Source: Mogibacterium sp. (lineage in GTDB: Bacteria; Bacillota; Clostridia; Peptostreptococcales; Anaerovoracaceae). From it: a stretch of 64,000 nucleotides of DNA. The stretch spans positions 1-64,000 of the forward strand of contig JAFWGQ010000066.1 of the NCBI GenBank assembly GCA_017512365.1, written 5' to 3'. The number at the start of each line of letters is the position of its first letter. Within the stretch, counting starts at the first letter, position 1. Below are positions 27,536 through 36,953 of the stretch, one piece after another. The notes beneath the pieces were generated by a model. It was given only the letters and a program-made list of their open reading frames with translations. It was not told where the DNA came from and did not search any database. The position numbers and the translations under genes were made by a program.

Positions 27536-29206
27536 CTATGCGGTCACGGATCCGATGCGGGCCCGCACCATGTCCTCTCCCATTATCTGCTGTATGGCCC
27601 ATACATCAGGCGACTGCGCCCTTCCCATGAGCGCTATCCTGATGACCGTGCTCACGTGGCCGACATGGCCCTTGTAGTCGTCGGGATTCTTTTTGTAGTC
27701 CTTCGGCTTTGCCGCATATCCGAGATCCGTCGCGATCTGCCTGATCTTATCGAACCACTGTCCGTTGTCGTCTGAGTGGTCGTAGCTGTCGAGATAGGCC
27801 TTAAGTATCGCGTCAGCATCCGCTGCCGCCTCAGCCGGGTATTCATCCTTCCTTTCGAACGATTCATCGAAGAAGTATCCGATGAAGTCCATTATCTGCC
27901 TCGCGTACACGAGATCCGCTCTCGGGCGGGCGTCATGCCTGCCGAGGTCGAGTATCTCAGCCAGGTGATCCATGTCTCTGAATACATATGCGTATTCGGG
28001 AGCGAACTCATCTGACCAGCCCTTCAGCCACTCCGCGAGCTCACGCGCATCGATATGCAGAAGCGTGTTCTTGCTCACATCGTTCAGCTTGTCGAGGTCG
28101 AAGAGCGCGCCGCTGCTGCTCATCTTTTCTGTCGTGAAGCGGAACTCATCCGCGTCAGCATCAGGGTTCTCCATGCGCCACTCCTCGTAATTGGAGTTCA
28201 GTATGGTCAGCAGGTATTCCCTTACCGCCGCCGGATGATATCCCTCGCTCCTGTAGAAGTCGAGAGAGAGCTCCGGGTCCTTTCTCTTGGAAAGCTTTCT
28301 CTTATTGCCGTCCTCGTCTATCTTCATCAGCTGGGCGGTGTGGCAGTATACAGGCAGCTCCCATCCGAGATCCTCGAAGAGTTCGATGTGGATCGGCAGC
28401 GACGGGAGCCACTCCTCGCCTCTCACGACGTGAGTGGTCCTCATCAGATGATCGTCCACGACGTGGGCGAAGTGGTATGTCGGTATGCCCGTCTGCTTGA
28501 TTATGACGATATCGAGGAAGTTGTCAGGTACCGAAAGCTCGCCTCTGATGGCGTCGGTCACGGCGTGCCTTGCCGTCTCCTCCGCGCCGGCGTTCGGGAT
28601 TCCCTTCGATTTCAGCCTGATGACGAAAGGCTCTCCTGCCTTTATGCGCGACTCGACTTCTGCGGCGGTCTCAGGGTCGCTGTCCCAGTCTCTGTACTTC
28701 GACCAGCCTGCGTATATGCCCGGCGAGAGCTTCTGCGCCTCCTGCTCTTCCCTGATCGCGCTTATCTCCTCTTCGCTCAGGAAGCACGGATAAGCGAGGC
28801 CTTCCGCGAGCAGCTTCTTTGCAAAAGTCTGATATATCTCTCCCCTGCGGCTCTGCGTATAATCGCCGTAGTCTCCGATGTCGCCGTCGAGCGTCGCCCC
28901 TTCGTCGAAGCGGATCCCGAAAAATCCGAGAGAGGTTATTATGGTCTCCACCGCGTTCTCGACATAGCGCTTGTCGTCGGTGTCCTCTATCCTGAGATAG
29001 AAGACTCCTCCGCTCTGGTGCGCAAGCCTCTCATCGACAAAGGCTCCGTAGAGATTGCCGAGATGGATGAAGCCCGTCGGGCTCGGTCCGAGCCTGGTGA
29101 CCATGGCGCCCTCAGGCAGGTCCCTCTGCGGGTAGATCTTTTCGTATTCCTCCGGCGTATGCGGGAGTGACGGGTAAATAAGTTCGCTTAGTTCTTTATG
29201 ATCCAT
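27536..29206 (-). CDS. gltX: Glutamyl-tRNA synthetase
   Basis: 556 residues. Class I signature GPSPTGFIHLGN near residue 40 (HIGH variant) and KLSKRKD as the KMSKS-type loop near 309. It charges tRNA-Glu. It is longer than the common 480-residue bacterial form but matches a clostridial subgroup. The start lies 11 bp downstream of the F420-ligase-like gene stop, so the two are probably co-transcribed. Confidence 0.93.
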   Translation of the reverse strand: MDHKELSELIYPSLPHTPEEYEKIYPQRDLPEGAMVTRLGPSPTGFIHLGNLYGAFVDERLAHQSGGVFYLRIEDTDDKRYVENAVETIITSLGFFGIRFDEGATLDGDIGDYGDYTQSRRGEIYQTFAKKLLAEGLAYPCFLSEEEISAIREEQEAQKLSPGIYAGWSKYRDWDSDPETAAEVESRIKAGEPFVIRLKSKGIPNAGAEETARHAVTDAIRGELSVPDNFLDIVIIKQTGIPTYHFAHVVDDHLMRTTHVVRGEEWLPSLPIHIELFEDLGWELPVYCHTAQLMKIDEDGNKRKLSKRKDPELSLDFYRSEGYHPAAVREYLLTILNSNYEEWRMENPDADADEFRFTTEKMSSSGALFDLDKLNDVSKNTLLHIDARELAEWLKGWSDEFAPEYAYVFRDMDHLAEILDLGRHDARPRADLVYARQIMDFIGYFFDESFERKDEYPAEAAADADAILKAYLDSYDHSDDNGQWFDKIRQIATDLGYAAKPKDYKKNPDDYKGHVGHVSTVIRIALMGRAQSPDVWAIQQIMGEDMVRARIGSVTA

Positions 29207-29216
29207 TATGGTTTTA

Positions 29217-30419
29217 TTATCTTCCTGTAGTGTAGTTGTCGAAATAGCCCTGTATGTATATGACCGGCGTGCCCTTGTCGCCCGAGCCCGACGTCAGGTC
29301 GCAGAGCGATCCGATCAGGTCTGTCAGGCGTCTCGGAGTCGTGCCTTCAGACGCCATGTTGCCCACGAGGCTCTCCTCGCCCTTGGCCTTTATCGCCTTG
29401 CTGATCGCGTCTCTCAGAGCTTCGCCCGAGAGGTCCGCGAAATCGTTGTCGGCAAGATACTTGAGCTTGAGCTCGTTAGGCGTTCCCTCGAGTCCCGGCG
29501 TATAGAACGGGGATACCACAGGGTCCGCGAGTTCCCAGATCTTGCCTACAGGATCCTTGAAGGCTCCGTCGCCGTAGATCATGACCTCGACATGCTTTCC
29601 GGTCTTTTCGAGCATCCTCTTCTGGATGTCCAGAACGAGTCCCTGAGCGTCTCTCGGGAAGAGCTTGACGGTGTCTTCGGTCGCCTTGTTCGATCCGAGC
29701 AGACCGTAGTTCTCGTTGTATCCGCTGCCGTTCACAGGGGCTGTCAGGATGTCGTCCATGCCGTATACGTTGGCGCCCTTCTCTCTGAGCTTCCTCTTGG
29801 TGCGCTCGCGGGTATGGATGTCGCAGGTGATCACGTTCTTTGTGTAGCTGAGGATCTCTTCAGCGTGGTTCGCAAAGATGATCTCGGCCTCGGCTCCCAT
29901 CTCCCTGATGAGATCGCCGTAGTACGACACATAATCCACGCCGGTGAACTGGTGCTTATTTTCGCCGAAGAGCTCTCTGTATTTCTCAAGAGTGAGTACG
30001 TCGCTGTACGGATTGACTCCGGACTCGTCGATCTGGTCCATGGTCAGAAGCGCGTTGCCGACCTCGTCGGAAGGATAGCTGAGCATCAGAACGACTTTCT
30101 TCGCGCCCTTTGCCATTCCCCTGAGGCAGATGGCGAACCTGTTCCTCGAAAGGATCGGCCAGATGATGCCTATGGTCTCGCCGCCGAGCTTCGCCTTTAC
30201 ATCCGCCGCTATGTCGTCGACGCTTGCGTAATTGCCCTGGCATCTGCCGACTACCGACTCCGTTATGGCCACGATGTCGCGGTCCCTGACTTCAAATCCG
30301 TCTTCCGACTCTGCCGCAGCCAGAACGCTTTCCGTTACCATTGCCGCAAGGTCGTCTCCCTCGCGGAAGATCGGGCATCTGATGCCGCGCGATACTGTTC
30401 CTACTCTTCTCTCTCCCAT
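29217..30419 (-). CDS. Coenzyme F420-0:L-glutamate ligase-like protein (CofE family)
   Basis: 400 residues from the ATG preceded by TTGGAGAAGAAA; a TTG start 4 codons earlier is possible. CofE-like core features include RDIVAITESVVGRCQG near residue 50, and a C-terminal VEVMIYGDGAFKDPVGKIWELADP segment. CofE adds glutamates to F420 in archaea and actinobacteria, but Clostridia are not known to make F420, so the natural substrate is unknown. Immediately upstream of gltX, another glutamate-using enzyme. Confidence 0.75.
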   Translation of the reverse strand: MGERRVGTVSRGIRCPIFREGDDLAAMVTESVLAAAESEDGFEVRDRDIVAITESVVGRCQGNYASVDDIAADVKAKLGGETIGIIWPILSRNRFAICLRGMAKGAKKVVLMLSYPSDEVGNALLTMDQIDESGVNPYSDVLTLEKYRELFGENKHQFTGVDYVSYYGDLIREMGAEAEIIFANHAEEILSYTKNVITCDIHTRERTKRKLREKGANVYGMDDILTAPVNGSGYNENYGLLGSNKATEDTVKLFPRDAQGLVLDIQKRMLEKTGKHVEVMIYGDGAFKDPVGKIWELADPVVSPFYTPGLEGTPNELKLKYLADNDFADLSGEALRDAISKAIKAKGEESLVGNMASEGTTPRRLTDLIGSLCDLTSGSGDKGTPVIYIQGYFDNYTTGR

Positions 30420-30453
30420 TTTCTTCTCCAATCATTTTTAATCAAAAACAATG

Positions 30454-30489
30454 ATCCCGTCCTTCTTCTTTCCTTCTGAAGAACGGGAT
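30454..30489 (-). terminator. Terminator of the beta-helix gene
   Basis: ATCCCGT (30454-30460) pairs with ACGGGAT (30483-30489), extended by CTTC/GAAG, in the gap before the F420-ligase-like gene. The minus strand then reads CATTGTTTTTG. Confidence 0.55.
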
Positions 30490-30499
30490 AATTCTATCA

Positions 30500-31162
30500 C
30501 TATTCGTGCTTGTCAGCAATCTCCCCGCTGTTCTTGAAGATGCTGTTCTCAGGCACGACGCCCCTGACGCATGATGTCGGATAGACATTGGAATTTCGCC
30601 CGATGACCGTGCCCGGGTTGAGCACCGCGTTGCAGCCGACCTCGACATGATCGCCGAGCATGGCTCCGAATTTCTTGATGCCCGTCTCTATCTTCTCTGT
30701 GCCGTTCTTTACGACGACCAGCTGCTTGTCGGCCTTGACGTTCGATGTTATCGAGCCGGCTCCCATGTGGCTGTAATAACCGAGGATGGAGTCGCCCACA
30801 TAGTTGTAGTGCGGGGTCTGGACATGGTCGAAGAGGATCACGTTCTTGAGTTCTACGGAGTTGCCTACCACGCAGTCGGCTCCGACAAGGGCCGAGCCTC
30901 TGATGAAAGCACAGTGCCTCACCTCTGTGTTAGGTCCGATGATGCAAGGCTCTCCGAGATACGCGCTCGGGAATACCTTCGCCGTCTTGTGGACCCATAC
31001 GTTCTCGCTTACCTCTCCGTACTCGGACGGATCGAGCGTCGGTCCGAGCTCGAGTATGAATTCCCTGATGCCCTTGAGAGCTTCCCACGGATACTCGAAC
31101 TGCGAGAGATAATCCTTCGCGAGGGTATGGTCCAGATCATATAAATCTTTTATCGTATACAT
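30500..31162 (-). CDS. Left-handed beta-helix (hexapeptide) protein, GlmU C-terminal-like
   Basis: 220 residues with repeated hexapeptides (NVWVHKTAKVFPSAYLG, IIGPNTEVRHCAFI, VVGNSVELKNVILF). It resembles the acetyltransferase half of GlmU but lacks a nucleotidyltransferase domain. Near glmM and nagB it may act on amino sugars; this is inference. Separated from glmM by a 215-bp gap. Confidence 0.75.
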   Translation of the reverse strand: MYTIKDLYDLDHTLAKDYLSQFEYPWEALKGIREFILELGPTLDPSEYGEVSENVWVHKTAKVFPSAYLGEPCIIGPNTEVRHCAFIRGSALVGADCVVGNSVELKNVILFDHVQTPHYNYVGDSILGYYSHMGAGSITSNVKADKQLVVVKNGTEKIETGIKKFGAMLGDHVEVGCNAVLNPGTVIGRNSNVYPTSCVRGVVPENSIFKNSGEIADKHE

Positions 31163-31377
31163 TCTGTTTCCTTTCTGTAAGTCGCGTTATCGTGTGAGCT
31201 GAGCATTTCGCGAGGATCTTGCCAGCTGCACCGATGGAGTGAAGCGAAGCGGCCGGATGTTTGAGACGGAGTCCCGGTACCCAGTGCGACGGCGAAAACT
31301 CCCCGCGCTCGCAAGCGCCTGAGGATGCAATGGCAGATCCGAGCGACGCGAAGCGAACACCGTAACGCGGCTTAACG
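31163..31377. other. Gene-free gap between glmM and the beta-helix gene
   Basis: About 215 bp with several short hairpins, such as GCGCTCGCAAGCGC at about 31307-31320 and repeated GAAGCGAA words. No ribosome-binding site with a credible frame, no T-run terminator and no recognised riboswitch core. It could hold a small structured RNA or just spacer. Confidence 0.4.
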
Positions 31378-32727
31378 TCAGTCTGCTAAGTGTCCTTTTT
31401 TGCGGATCATGTCGATGATCTGATCCACGTACTTCTCGCATTCCTCTTCCGACGGCGCCTCAGCCATTACTCTGACTACAGGCTCTGTGCCGGATTCCCT
31501 GAGGAGGGTGCGGCCCTTGTCGCCGAGCGCCTTCTTGGCCTCAGCGTCAGCCGCCAGCACATCAGGATCGCTCATGCACTCCTCCTTGCTCTTTACTCTC
31601 ACGTTCTTGAGGACCTGAGGATAGAAGACCACAGGAGCCGCGAGCTCGCTCATAGGCTTCTTCTTGGCCAGCATGACCTCCATGAGCTTCAGGGATGTCA
31701 GGATGCCGTCGCCCGTCGTGGCGTACTTGGTAAAGATGATGTGTCCGCTCTGCTCTCCGCCGATGCGGTGGCCGTTCTGGACCATGTTCTCGTATACGTA
31801 CTTGTCGCCGACCTTGGTCTGCTCGTATTCGATGCCGACCTCGTCGAGCGCCTTGTAAAGTCCGAAGTTGGACATGACTGTCGTAACGACCTTGTTGTTG
31901 AGCAGCTTGTCTCTCTCCTTCATGTAGAGACCGTATATGTAGAGGATGTGATCTCCTGTGACCACATTGCCCTTCTCGTCGACGGCGAGACATCTGTCAG
32001 CGTCGCCGTCATAGGCGAATCCGACGTCGAGTCCGTTGTCGACTACGAACTTCTGCAGGTGCTCGATGTGAGTCGAACCGCATCCGGTATTGATATTGTA
32101 GCCGTCCGGCTTGTCGTTCATGATATACAGCTTGGCACCGAGCGCCTCGAACACTCCCGGCGCGATCTGCCAGGCCGCTCCGTTGGCGACATCGAGTCCG
32201 ACCCTGACGTCCTTGAAGCTGAATTTGGACATCGAGATAAGGTAGCCGATGTAGCGGTTGCGCCCCGCGACGTAGTCCACAGTGCGTCCGATCTCATCGC
32301 GCTCCGCCATAGGAACTTCCATCTCGCCGTCGAGGTACTGCTCGATCTTGAGCAGCGTCTCCTCATCCATCTTTTCGCCGTTGTTGTTGACGATCTTGAT
32401 GCCGTTGTCATAATACGGATTATGCGACGCCGAGATCATGATTCCGCAGTCGAAATCGTCGACTCTGGCGATATACGATACGGAAGGAGTCGTGGTGACA
32501 TGCATGATGTAGGCGTCGGCGCCGGATGCCATGAGGCCCGTGCAGAGCGCGTACTCGAACATGTAGCTCGATCTTCTCGTGTCCTTTCCGATGACGACTC
32601 TGGCCTTGCGGTCGAGTCTCTTGCCGTAGTACCAGCCGAGGTAGCGGCCGATCTTTATGGCGTGATCGAAGGTAAGATTTTTGTTGGCCTCGCCGCGGAA
32701 GCCGTCTGTTCCGAAATATTTGCCCAT
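31378..32727 (-). CDS. glmM: Phosphoglucosamine mutase
   Basis: 449 residues. The active-site phosphoserine motif is ISASHNPYYDNG near residue 97, the metal-binding motif is DGDADRC near 240, and the C-terminal phosphate-binding RESGTEPVVRVM is present. It converts glucosamine-6-P to glucosamine-1-P for UDP-GlcNAc. The start overlaps the nagB stop by one base, so both are co-translated. Confidence 0.95.
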   Translation of the reverse strand: MGKYFGTDGFRGEANKNLTFDHAIKIGRYLGWYYGKRLDRKARVVIGKDTRRSSYMFEYALCTGLMASGADAYIMHVTTTPSVSYIARVDDFDCGIMISASHNPYYDNGIKIVNNNGEKMDEETLLKIEQYLDGEMEVPMAERDEIGRTVDYVAGRNRYIGYLISMSKFSFKDVRVGLDVANGAAWQIAPGVFEALGAKLYIMNDKPDGYNINTGCGSTHIEHLQKFVVDNGLDVGFAYDGDADRCLAVDEKGNVVTGDHILYIYGLYMKERDKLLNNKVVTTVMSNFGLYKALDEVGIEYEQTKVGDKYVYENMVQNGHRIGGEQSGHIIFTKYATTGDGILTSLKLMEVMLAKKKPMSELAAPVVFYPQVLKNVRVKSKEECMSDPDVLAADAEAKKALGDKGRTLLRESGTEPVVRVMAEAPSEEECEKYVDQIIDMIRKKGHLAD

Positions 32728-33518
32728 TACAGTCTCTCCTTGCTCTCGATATCCAGGAAGTACTTATATGTGTCGACGGTCAGCTCGCCGCAGGCCTCCT
32801 CATCGCAGGCGATGATGGCCGCATTGTGCATCTGAAGCGCCGAGCAGGTCCATTTCTGGCTGACTCCGCCCTCTACTACGGCCGCCATGGCTCTCGCCTT
32901 GTTGTGGCCGCTGATGAGGACGAGCACTTCCTTCGAGTCCGTGACAGTCCCGATGCCTACCGAAAGGGCCTGCGCAGGAACCTTCTCAGGATCGTTCCCG
33001 AAGAATCTCGAGTTCACGATCCTCGTGTCCGTCGTGAGGTCTCTGAGTCCGGTGCGTGACGAAAGCGAAGTGAAAGGCTCGTTGAATGCGAGGTGTCCGT
33101 CTACTCCGATGCCTCCCATGAAGAGATCGATGCCGCCGTAGCTTGCGATCTTCTCCTCGTATCTTGCGCACTCGCCCTCCGGATCGTCCGTCATGCCGTT
33201 GAGTATGTTGATGTTCTCAGGCTTCATGTCGACGAGGTGGTCAAAGAAATTGTCGTGCATGAAGTACCAGTAGCTCTGGTCATGCTCGTGAGGAAGTCCG
33301 AGATACTCGTCCATGTTGAATGTCACGACATTCTTAAAAGAGACCTCTCCTGCCTTATTCTTCCTGATGAGCTCCTTATATACGCCGATCGGTGAGGAGC
33401 CTGTCGGAAGTCCGAGCACGAAAGGTCTGTCTTCCTTGTGTCCGTTTATCTTTGCTGCGATGTAGTCTGCAGCCCATTTGCACATTTTTTCATAATCGTC
33501 CTGAATTACTACTCTCAT
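32727..33518 (-). CDS. nagB: Glucosamine-6-phosphate deaminase
   Basis: 263 residues. [13 protein letters not shown] near residue 38, the MDEYLGL motif near 71 and the [14 protein letters not shown] active-site motif near 134 are intact. It deaminates GlcN-6-P to fructose-6-P plus ammonia. Preceded by GGAGATCATATC, and by a promoter with a perfect TATAAT at 33584-33589 (TTTACA 18 bp upstream). The transcript would carry a short GGGGG/CCCCC hairpin before the ribosome-binding site. Confidence 0.94.
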   Translation of the reverse strand: MRVVIQDDYEKMCKWAADYIAAKINGHKEDRPFVLGLPTGSSPIGVYKELIRKNKAGEVSFKNVVTFNMDEYLGLPHEHDQSYWYFMHDNFFDHLVDMKPENINILNGMTDDPEGECARYEEKIASYGGIDLFMGGIGVDGHLAFNEPFTSLSSRTGLRDLTTDTRIVNSRFFGNDPEKVPAQALSVGIGTVTDSKEVLVLISGHNKARAMAAVVEGGVSQKWTCSALQMHNAAIIACDEEACGELTVDTYKYFLDIESKERL

Positions 33519-33583
33519 GATATGATCTCCTTTTTTCAGTGAGTTGCGGGGGAACGCCCCCTCTTCTTTACGATTCCGCGTGG

Positions 33584-33613
33584 ATTATAGCACGGGGTTT
33601 TTTACTGTGTAAA
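33584..33613 (-). promoter_or_regulatory. nagB promoter
   Basis: On the minus strand TTTACA (33608-33613), an 18-bp spacer and TATAAT (33584-33589). It is back-to-back with the promoter of the toxin-antitoxin-like pair, only about 20 bp away. Confidence 0.6.
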
Positions 33614-33632
33614 TGCGCTTGCGGATATTTCT

Positions 33633-33661
33633 TTGATTTTATACTCCTGCAGGAGTACACT
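33633..33661 (+). promoter_or_regulatory. Promoter with embedded palindromic operator, DUF3990/XRE pair
   Basis: TTGATT (33633-33638), a 17-bp spacer and TACACT (33656-33661). The perfect 16-bp palindrome TACTCCTGCAGGAGTA occupies 33642-33657, filling the spacer between -35 and -10. This placement fits autorepression by the DNA-binding gene product. Confidence 0.75.
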
Positions 33662-33697
33662 ATTAATGTGCATTTATTATTGCGAGGTGGGAAGAAT

Positions 33698-34363
33698 ATG
33701 CGCATCGATATCTACCACGGTTCAGAGACAGCAGTCAGGCAGCCCAGGTTCGGGGTCGGAAGAGCGTACAACGATTTCGGACTCGGCTTTTACTGCACGG
33801 AGTTCAGGGAATACGCTGCCGAGTGGGCGGTCTCATCCGGCAGGAACGGCTTCGTATCCGCCTATACGCTCGACACCTCCGGCCTTCGCGTCATCAATCT
33901 GTGCGGTCCTCAGTATACCGCCATGCACTGGCTCTGCATCCTGCTCAACTTCCGAGAGTTCGATGTAGCGGCTCCTCTTTCGCAGCAGGCGAGAGAATAC
34001 ATAAACAGGAACTATGCCGTCGACTATCAGGGATGCGACTGCATATCCGGCTACAGAGCCGATGATGTATGCTTCACCTTCGCGAGGGAGTTCCTGTCAG
34101 GAGGGATATCGTATCAGTGCATGGACAGACAGCTGAGAGGGAGCAGCGCCAACAGGGAATTCGTTCTCAAGAGCAACCGCGCCTTCGACCGCATATCCTT
34201 TGCGGGACACGAGCCGGCCATTTACCGCGACAGCTATCCGGCAGGCGCAGCCAGAGAGCTCGCCGCTCTTAAAAGCATAGGACGGCCCGCCTGCAAAAAT
34301 GATCTTTTCATCACGGACATGATCAGAGAGGAGGTCAAGCCTTATGATCCGCGCCTACGATGA
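33698..34363 (+). CDS. DUF3990-like (ADP-ribosyltransferase-fold) putative toxin
   Basis: 221 residues from an ATG preceded by GAGGTGGGAAGAAT; an upstream frame extension has no ribosome-binding site. It begins MRIDIYHGSETAVRQPRFG, with DFGLGFYCTE near residue 28, a pattern seen in DUF3990 proteins of the ADP-ribosyltransferase superfamily. Later NREFVLKSNRAFD fits the C-terminal half. It overlaps the following XRE gene by 20 bp. The toxin role is inferred from family and gene pairing. Confidence 0.75.
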   Translation: MRIDIYHGSETAVRQPRFGVGRAYNDFGLGFYCTEFREYAAEWAVSSGRNGFVSAYTLDTSGLRVINLCGPQYTAMHWLCILLNFREFDVAAPLSQQAREYINRNYAVDYQGCDCISGYRADDVCFTFAREFLSGGISYQCMDRQLRGSSANREFVLKSNRAFDRISFAGHEPAIYRDSYPAGAARELAALKSIGRPACKNDLFITDMIREEVKPYDPRLR

Positions 34364-35075
34364 AGCCTGTCTGCCGGCTGCATGCAGCTGCCTCGGCAGG
34401 ATGCTCGATTACAGCGTATACAGCCTGCATATCGATGCGGACTCCATGATAAAGCTCTTCATCGCTTCCGGCACCGCCGCCCTCTTCGGGCGCGGCGATA
34501 TCCGCACCATAGCCGGCAGATCCGGCATCGAGCTCGCATATTCAGTTCTCGAAAAAAGCTCGATCCCGTACGAGAGAGTGCCGGCGCGCCACACCGTGAG
34601 CCTCAGCAGCGAGTACTGGTGCGGCCACGCCCTGGCCTACGCCCAGTGGGCGTCGGGGCTCAGCTTTGAAGAGATAACGTCTGCCTGTCCGGCTTCCGAG
34701 CTTGCTGCGGACTGCACGAAGGAGCGCCTTGCCCTTCTGGACAGCCTGCCCCTCGACATAAGCGACGCGAACAGGGCGGAAGCTCTCAGGCGTTTCGGAG
34801 CCGGATTCGCGCGCGCAGCAGCCGGCAGGATCATGTCAGGCGGATCAGCCGGCGTCAGCGCAGCGCCCGCGGATACCCGGCTCAAAAAAATGCGCACAAA
34901 AAACGGCCTCAGCCAGAGCGCTCTTGCAAGGGCGAGCGGCGTTCCCCTCCGCACCATACAGCAGTACGAGCAGCGTCAGAAGGATATAAACAAAGCTCAC
35001 TTCGAATGCATCATCATGCTCTCTACCGCTCTGAACTGCGAACCCGCGGATCTGTTCGAGCGATCCGGACGCTGA
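34344..35075 (+). CDS. XRE-type regulator with DUF3791-like N-terminus, putative antitoxin
   Basis: 243 residues. The C-terminal about 65 residues are a helix-turn-helix (RTKNGLSQSALARASGVP followed by RTIQQYEQRQKDINKA). The N-terminal region (YSLHIDADSMIKLFIASGTAA) resembles DUF3791, the usual partner of DUF3990. The overlap with the upstream gene and the palindrome inside their promoter suggest it neutralises the enzyme and represses the operon. Confidence 0.7.
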   Translation: MIRAYDEACLPAACSCLGRMLDYSVYSLHIDADSMIKLFIASGTAALFGRGDIRTIAGRSGIELAYSVLEKSSIPYERVPARHTVSLSSEYWCGHALAYAQWASGLSFEEITSACPASELAADCTKERLALLDSLPLDISDANRAEALRRFGAGFARAAAGRIMSGGSAGVSAAPADTRLKKMRTKNGLSQSALARASGVPLRTIQQYEQRQKDINKAHFECIIMLSTALNCEPADLFERSGR

Positions 35076-35080
35076 AAAGA

Positions 35081-35127
35081 AAAAAACGGCCGGGGGCGGC
35101 CAGGGGGTCTGTCCCCCTGGCCGCCCC
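35081..35127 (-). terminator. Terminator of the cdaA-cdaR operon
   Basis: A 15-bp perfect stem (35093-35107 with 35113-35127) around TCTGT. On the minus strand the GC-rich stem is followed by a short GC run and then TTTTTTT, so it acts on cdaR. It also lies just beyond the XRE stop. Confidence 0.85.
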
Positions 35128-35154
35128 TGACCGGATGTGCTTCTGTCATTTCTG

Positions 35155-36102
35155 TTATTCTGTTTCGTCTTCGGTCTTCTTTTCGCTGACCGTCACCTTT
35201 ATCACCTGCCCCTTCGACTTGTCCGCGACATATATCCCTTCAGGCAGGTTGTATTCGACAGGCAGCTCGGTATCCTCATAGATCCCGCTTATATCTATCT
35301 CATGCGCTCTTACGGTCCCTATATTGTCGATGTCTTCTTTTGATCCCTTTATGATCATGCGTTCAGGGACAGTGTATTTCCTCTCGTAGTAGTCATCCTG
35401 CGCATTCTTCACAGGTACGCTCAGGCTGACCGTCTTTGTGAAGCCCGCACATGCGTCGAGCGATATCTCTTCAGGAGTGATCATGACATGCGGGATCACA
35501 TTGCCCTCCTTGTCCAGAGCGACGAGATCGACGGTATAGCTCTTGACGGTATCGGTCACCTCATCATAGCTGAGCATGGCGGCGACGGTATCTATGCTTT
35601 TCAGGCGGTCCTGCGTACAGACCACCTCCGCCTCGGTATTGCTGAGATCGAAAGTGATGAGCTCGGCATCCTCCTCTTCAGGATCCTCGTACATCACCTT
35701 TATGTCCCTGACGTCTCTCTTGGCCCTTCCTACGCTGACCTCGACAGTGGACTTGTCCGCCTTGAGCACGGTAGTGCCTTCAGGTCCGCTGATCCTGAAA
35801 TCGACCCTGTTATCACCGGCAACGCACTCGCCGAGATCTGCCTGCACCGTGATGTCTTCCGGGCTGATCCGGCTTGCATCGACCCGTTTCTGGCTCAGCG
35901 TCACTGACAGCCCTTCGACATTCGTCTGTGCGACTGCAAGACCTCTTTCCGCCAGCACCTCTTCGCCTGTGAAGATCACCGGAACGTCGTTGTAGGTGAT
36001 ATCGGTCATCGGATCATAGTTGATGATAACGAACACCCACGCCGCGACAGCTACCAGTACAGCCAGCACCATATTCACGATTTTCCGGCCCCTTGGCGTC
36101 AC
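35155..36102 (-). CDS. cdaR: YbbR-repeat protein, CdaA regulator
   Basis: 315 residues. One N-terminal transmembrane helix (MVLAVLVAVAAWVFVIINY) is followed by extracellular YbbR-type repeats rich in beta strands (VPVIFTGEEVLAERG, VSVPVKNAQ). It overlaps cdaA by 4 bp. In B. subtilis CdaR binds CdaA and modulates c-di-AMP synthesis. Confidence 0.9.
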   Translation of the reverse strand: MTPRGRKIVNMVLAVLVAVAAWVFVIINYDPMTDITYNDVPVIFTGEEVLAERGLAVAQTNVEGLSVTLSQKRVDASRISPEDITVQADLGECVAGDNRVDFRISGPEGTTVLKADKSTVEVSVGRAKRDVRDIKVMYEDPEEEDAELITFDLSNTEAEVVCTQDRLKSIDTVAAMLSYDEVTDTVKSYTVDLVALDKEGNVIPHVMITPEEISLDACAGFTKTVSLSVPVKNAQDDYYERKYTVPERMIIKGSKEDIDNIGTVRAHEIDISGIYEDTELPVEYNLPEGIYVADKSKGQVIKVTVSEKKTEDETE

Positions 36103-36935
36103 TTCTTTTCCGTTCCTTTCTTTGTTTTGAATCTCGAGAGCAGCCCGCGGTCATCATCCGATGTGATGTATATGTCGAGCAGCATCTTTTCAAGGGACTT
36201 GAGGTCGAGGAACCTGCTCAGTTCGCCGTTCCTGGCGACCGATATCGCCCCCGTCTCTTCCGATACTATGATGATGAAGGCATCCGACACTTCGCTGAGT
36301 CCCAGGCCCGCTCTGTGCCTAGTGCCGAGGTTCTTGCCTATGTTCTGGCGGCTCGTGAGAGGCAGCACGCAGCTCGCGGCGTAGACCTTGTTTCCCCTTA
36401 TGATGACGGCTCCGTCATGAAGCGGCGAACCCTCGTAAAAGAGGTTGCCCAGAAGTCTCACGGACATCTCTCCGTCTATGACCACGCCCGTCTCGATGAT
36501 GTCAGCCAGAGTGGTCTCCTGCTCGATCGCGATGAGCGCGCCCGTGCGCGTCGATGAGAAGTCGTCGACCGCATCGACCAGGATGTGCACGGTGGCGTAG
36601 CTCTCCTCCTTGCTCAGGTTCCTGAAGGTTCCTGTTATGAAGCCTCTTCTCCCCAGCTGCTCGAGAGCGCGCCTTATCTCAGGCTGGAATACGATCACCA
36701 CCGCTATGAGTCCTACCGTGACCAGGCTCGTAAGGAGCCAGTTGAGCAGGCTCAGGTCTAACGCCTCGGACGCGATGAATGCCGCGACAATCAAAAGGAT
36801 GCCCCTGAACAGCTGCTGGGCTCTTGTCTCTTTTATGAACTCAAGCAGCTTGTACAGGAGAAATGCCACGATGATGATATCGATGATATCCGTCACCCTG
36901 ATGCTGATAAGAAGCCCCATCAGATCCTCGAGCAT
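36099..36935 (-). CDS. cdaA: Diadenylate cyclase
   Basis: 278 residues. N-terminal transmembrane helices are followed by a DAC domain with the catalytic motifs HDGAVII and TRHRAGLG. It makes c-di-AMP from two ATP. It overlaps cdaR and lies 18 bp after the LCP gene, so envelope assembly and c-di-AMP synthesis are likely transcribed together. Confidence 0.95.
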   Translation of the reverse strand: MLEDLMGLLISIRVTDIIDIIIVAFLLYKLLEFIKETRAQQLFRGILLIVAAFIASEALDLSLLNWLLTSLVTVGLIAVVIVFQPEIRRALEQLGRRGFITGTFRNLSKEESYATVHILVDAVDDFSSTRTGALIAIEQETTLADIIETGVVIDGEMSVRLLGNLFYEGSPLHDGAVIIRGNKVYAASCVLPLTSRQNIGKNLGTRHRAGLGLSEVSDAFIIIVSEETGAISVARNGELSRFLDLKSLEKMLLDIYITSDDDRGLLSRFKTKKGTEKK

Positions 36936-36953
36936 TTACCTTCCTTCCTTTTG

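Noticed and set aside
33539..33697. N-terminal extension of the DUF3990-like gene by 53 codons
   Set aside because: It runs across the promoter and operator, and the ATG at 33698 has a good ribosome-binding site.
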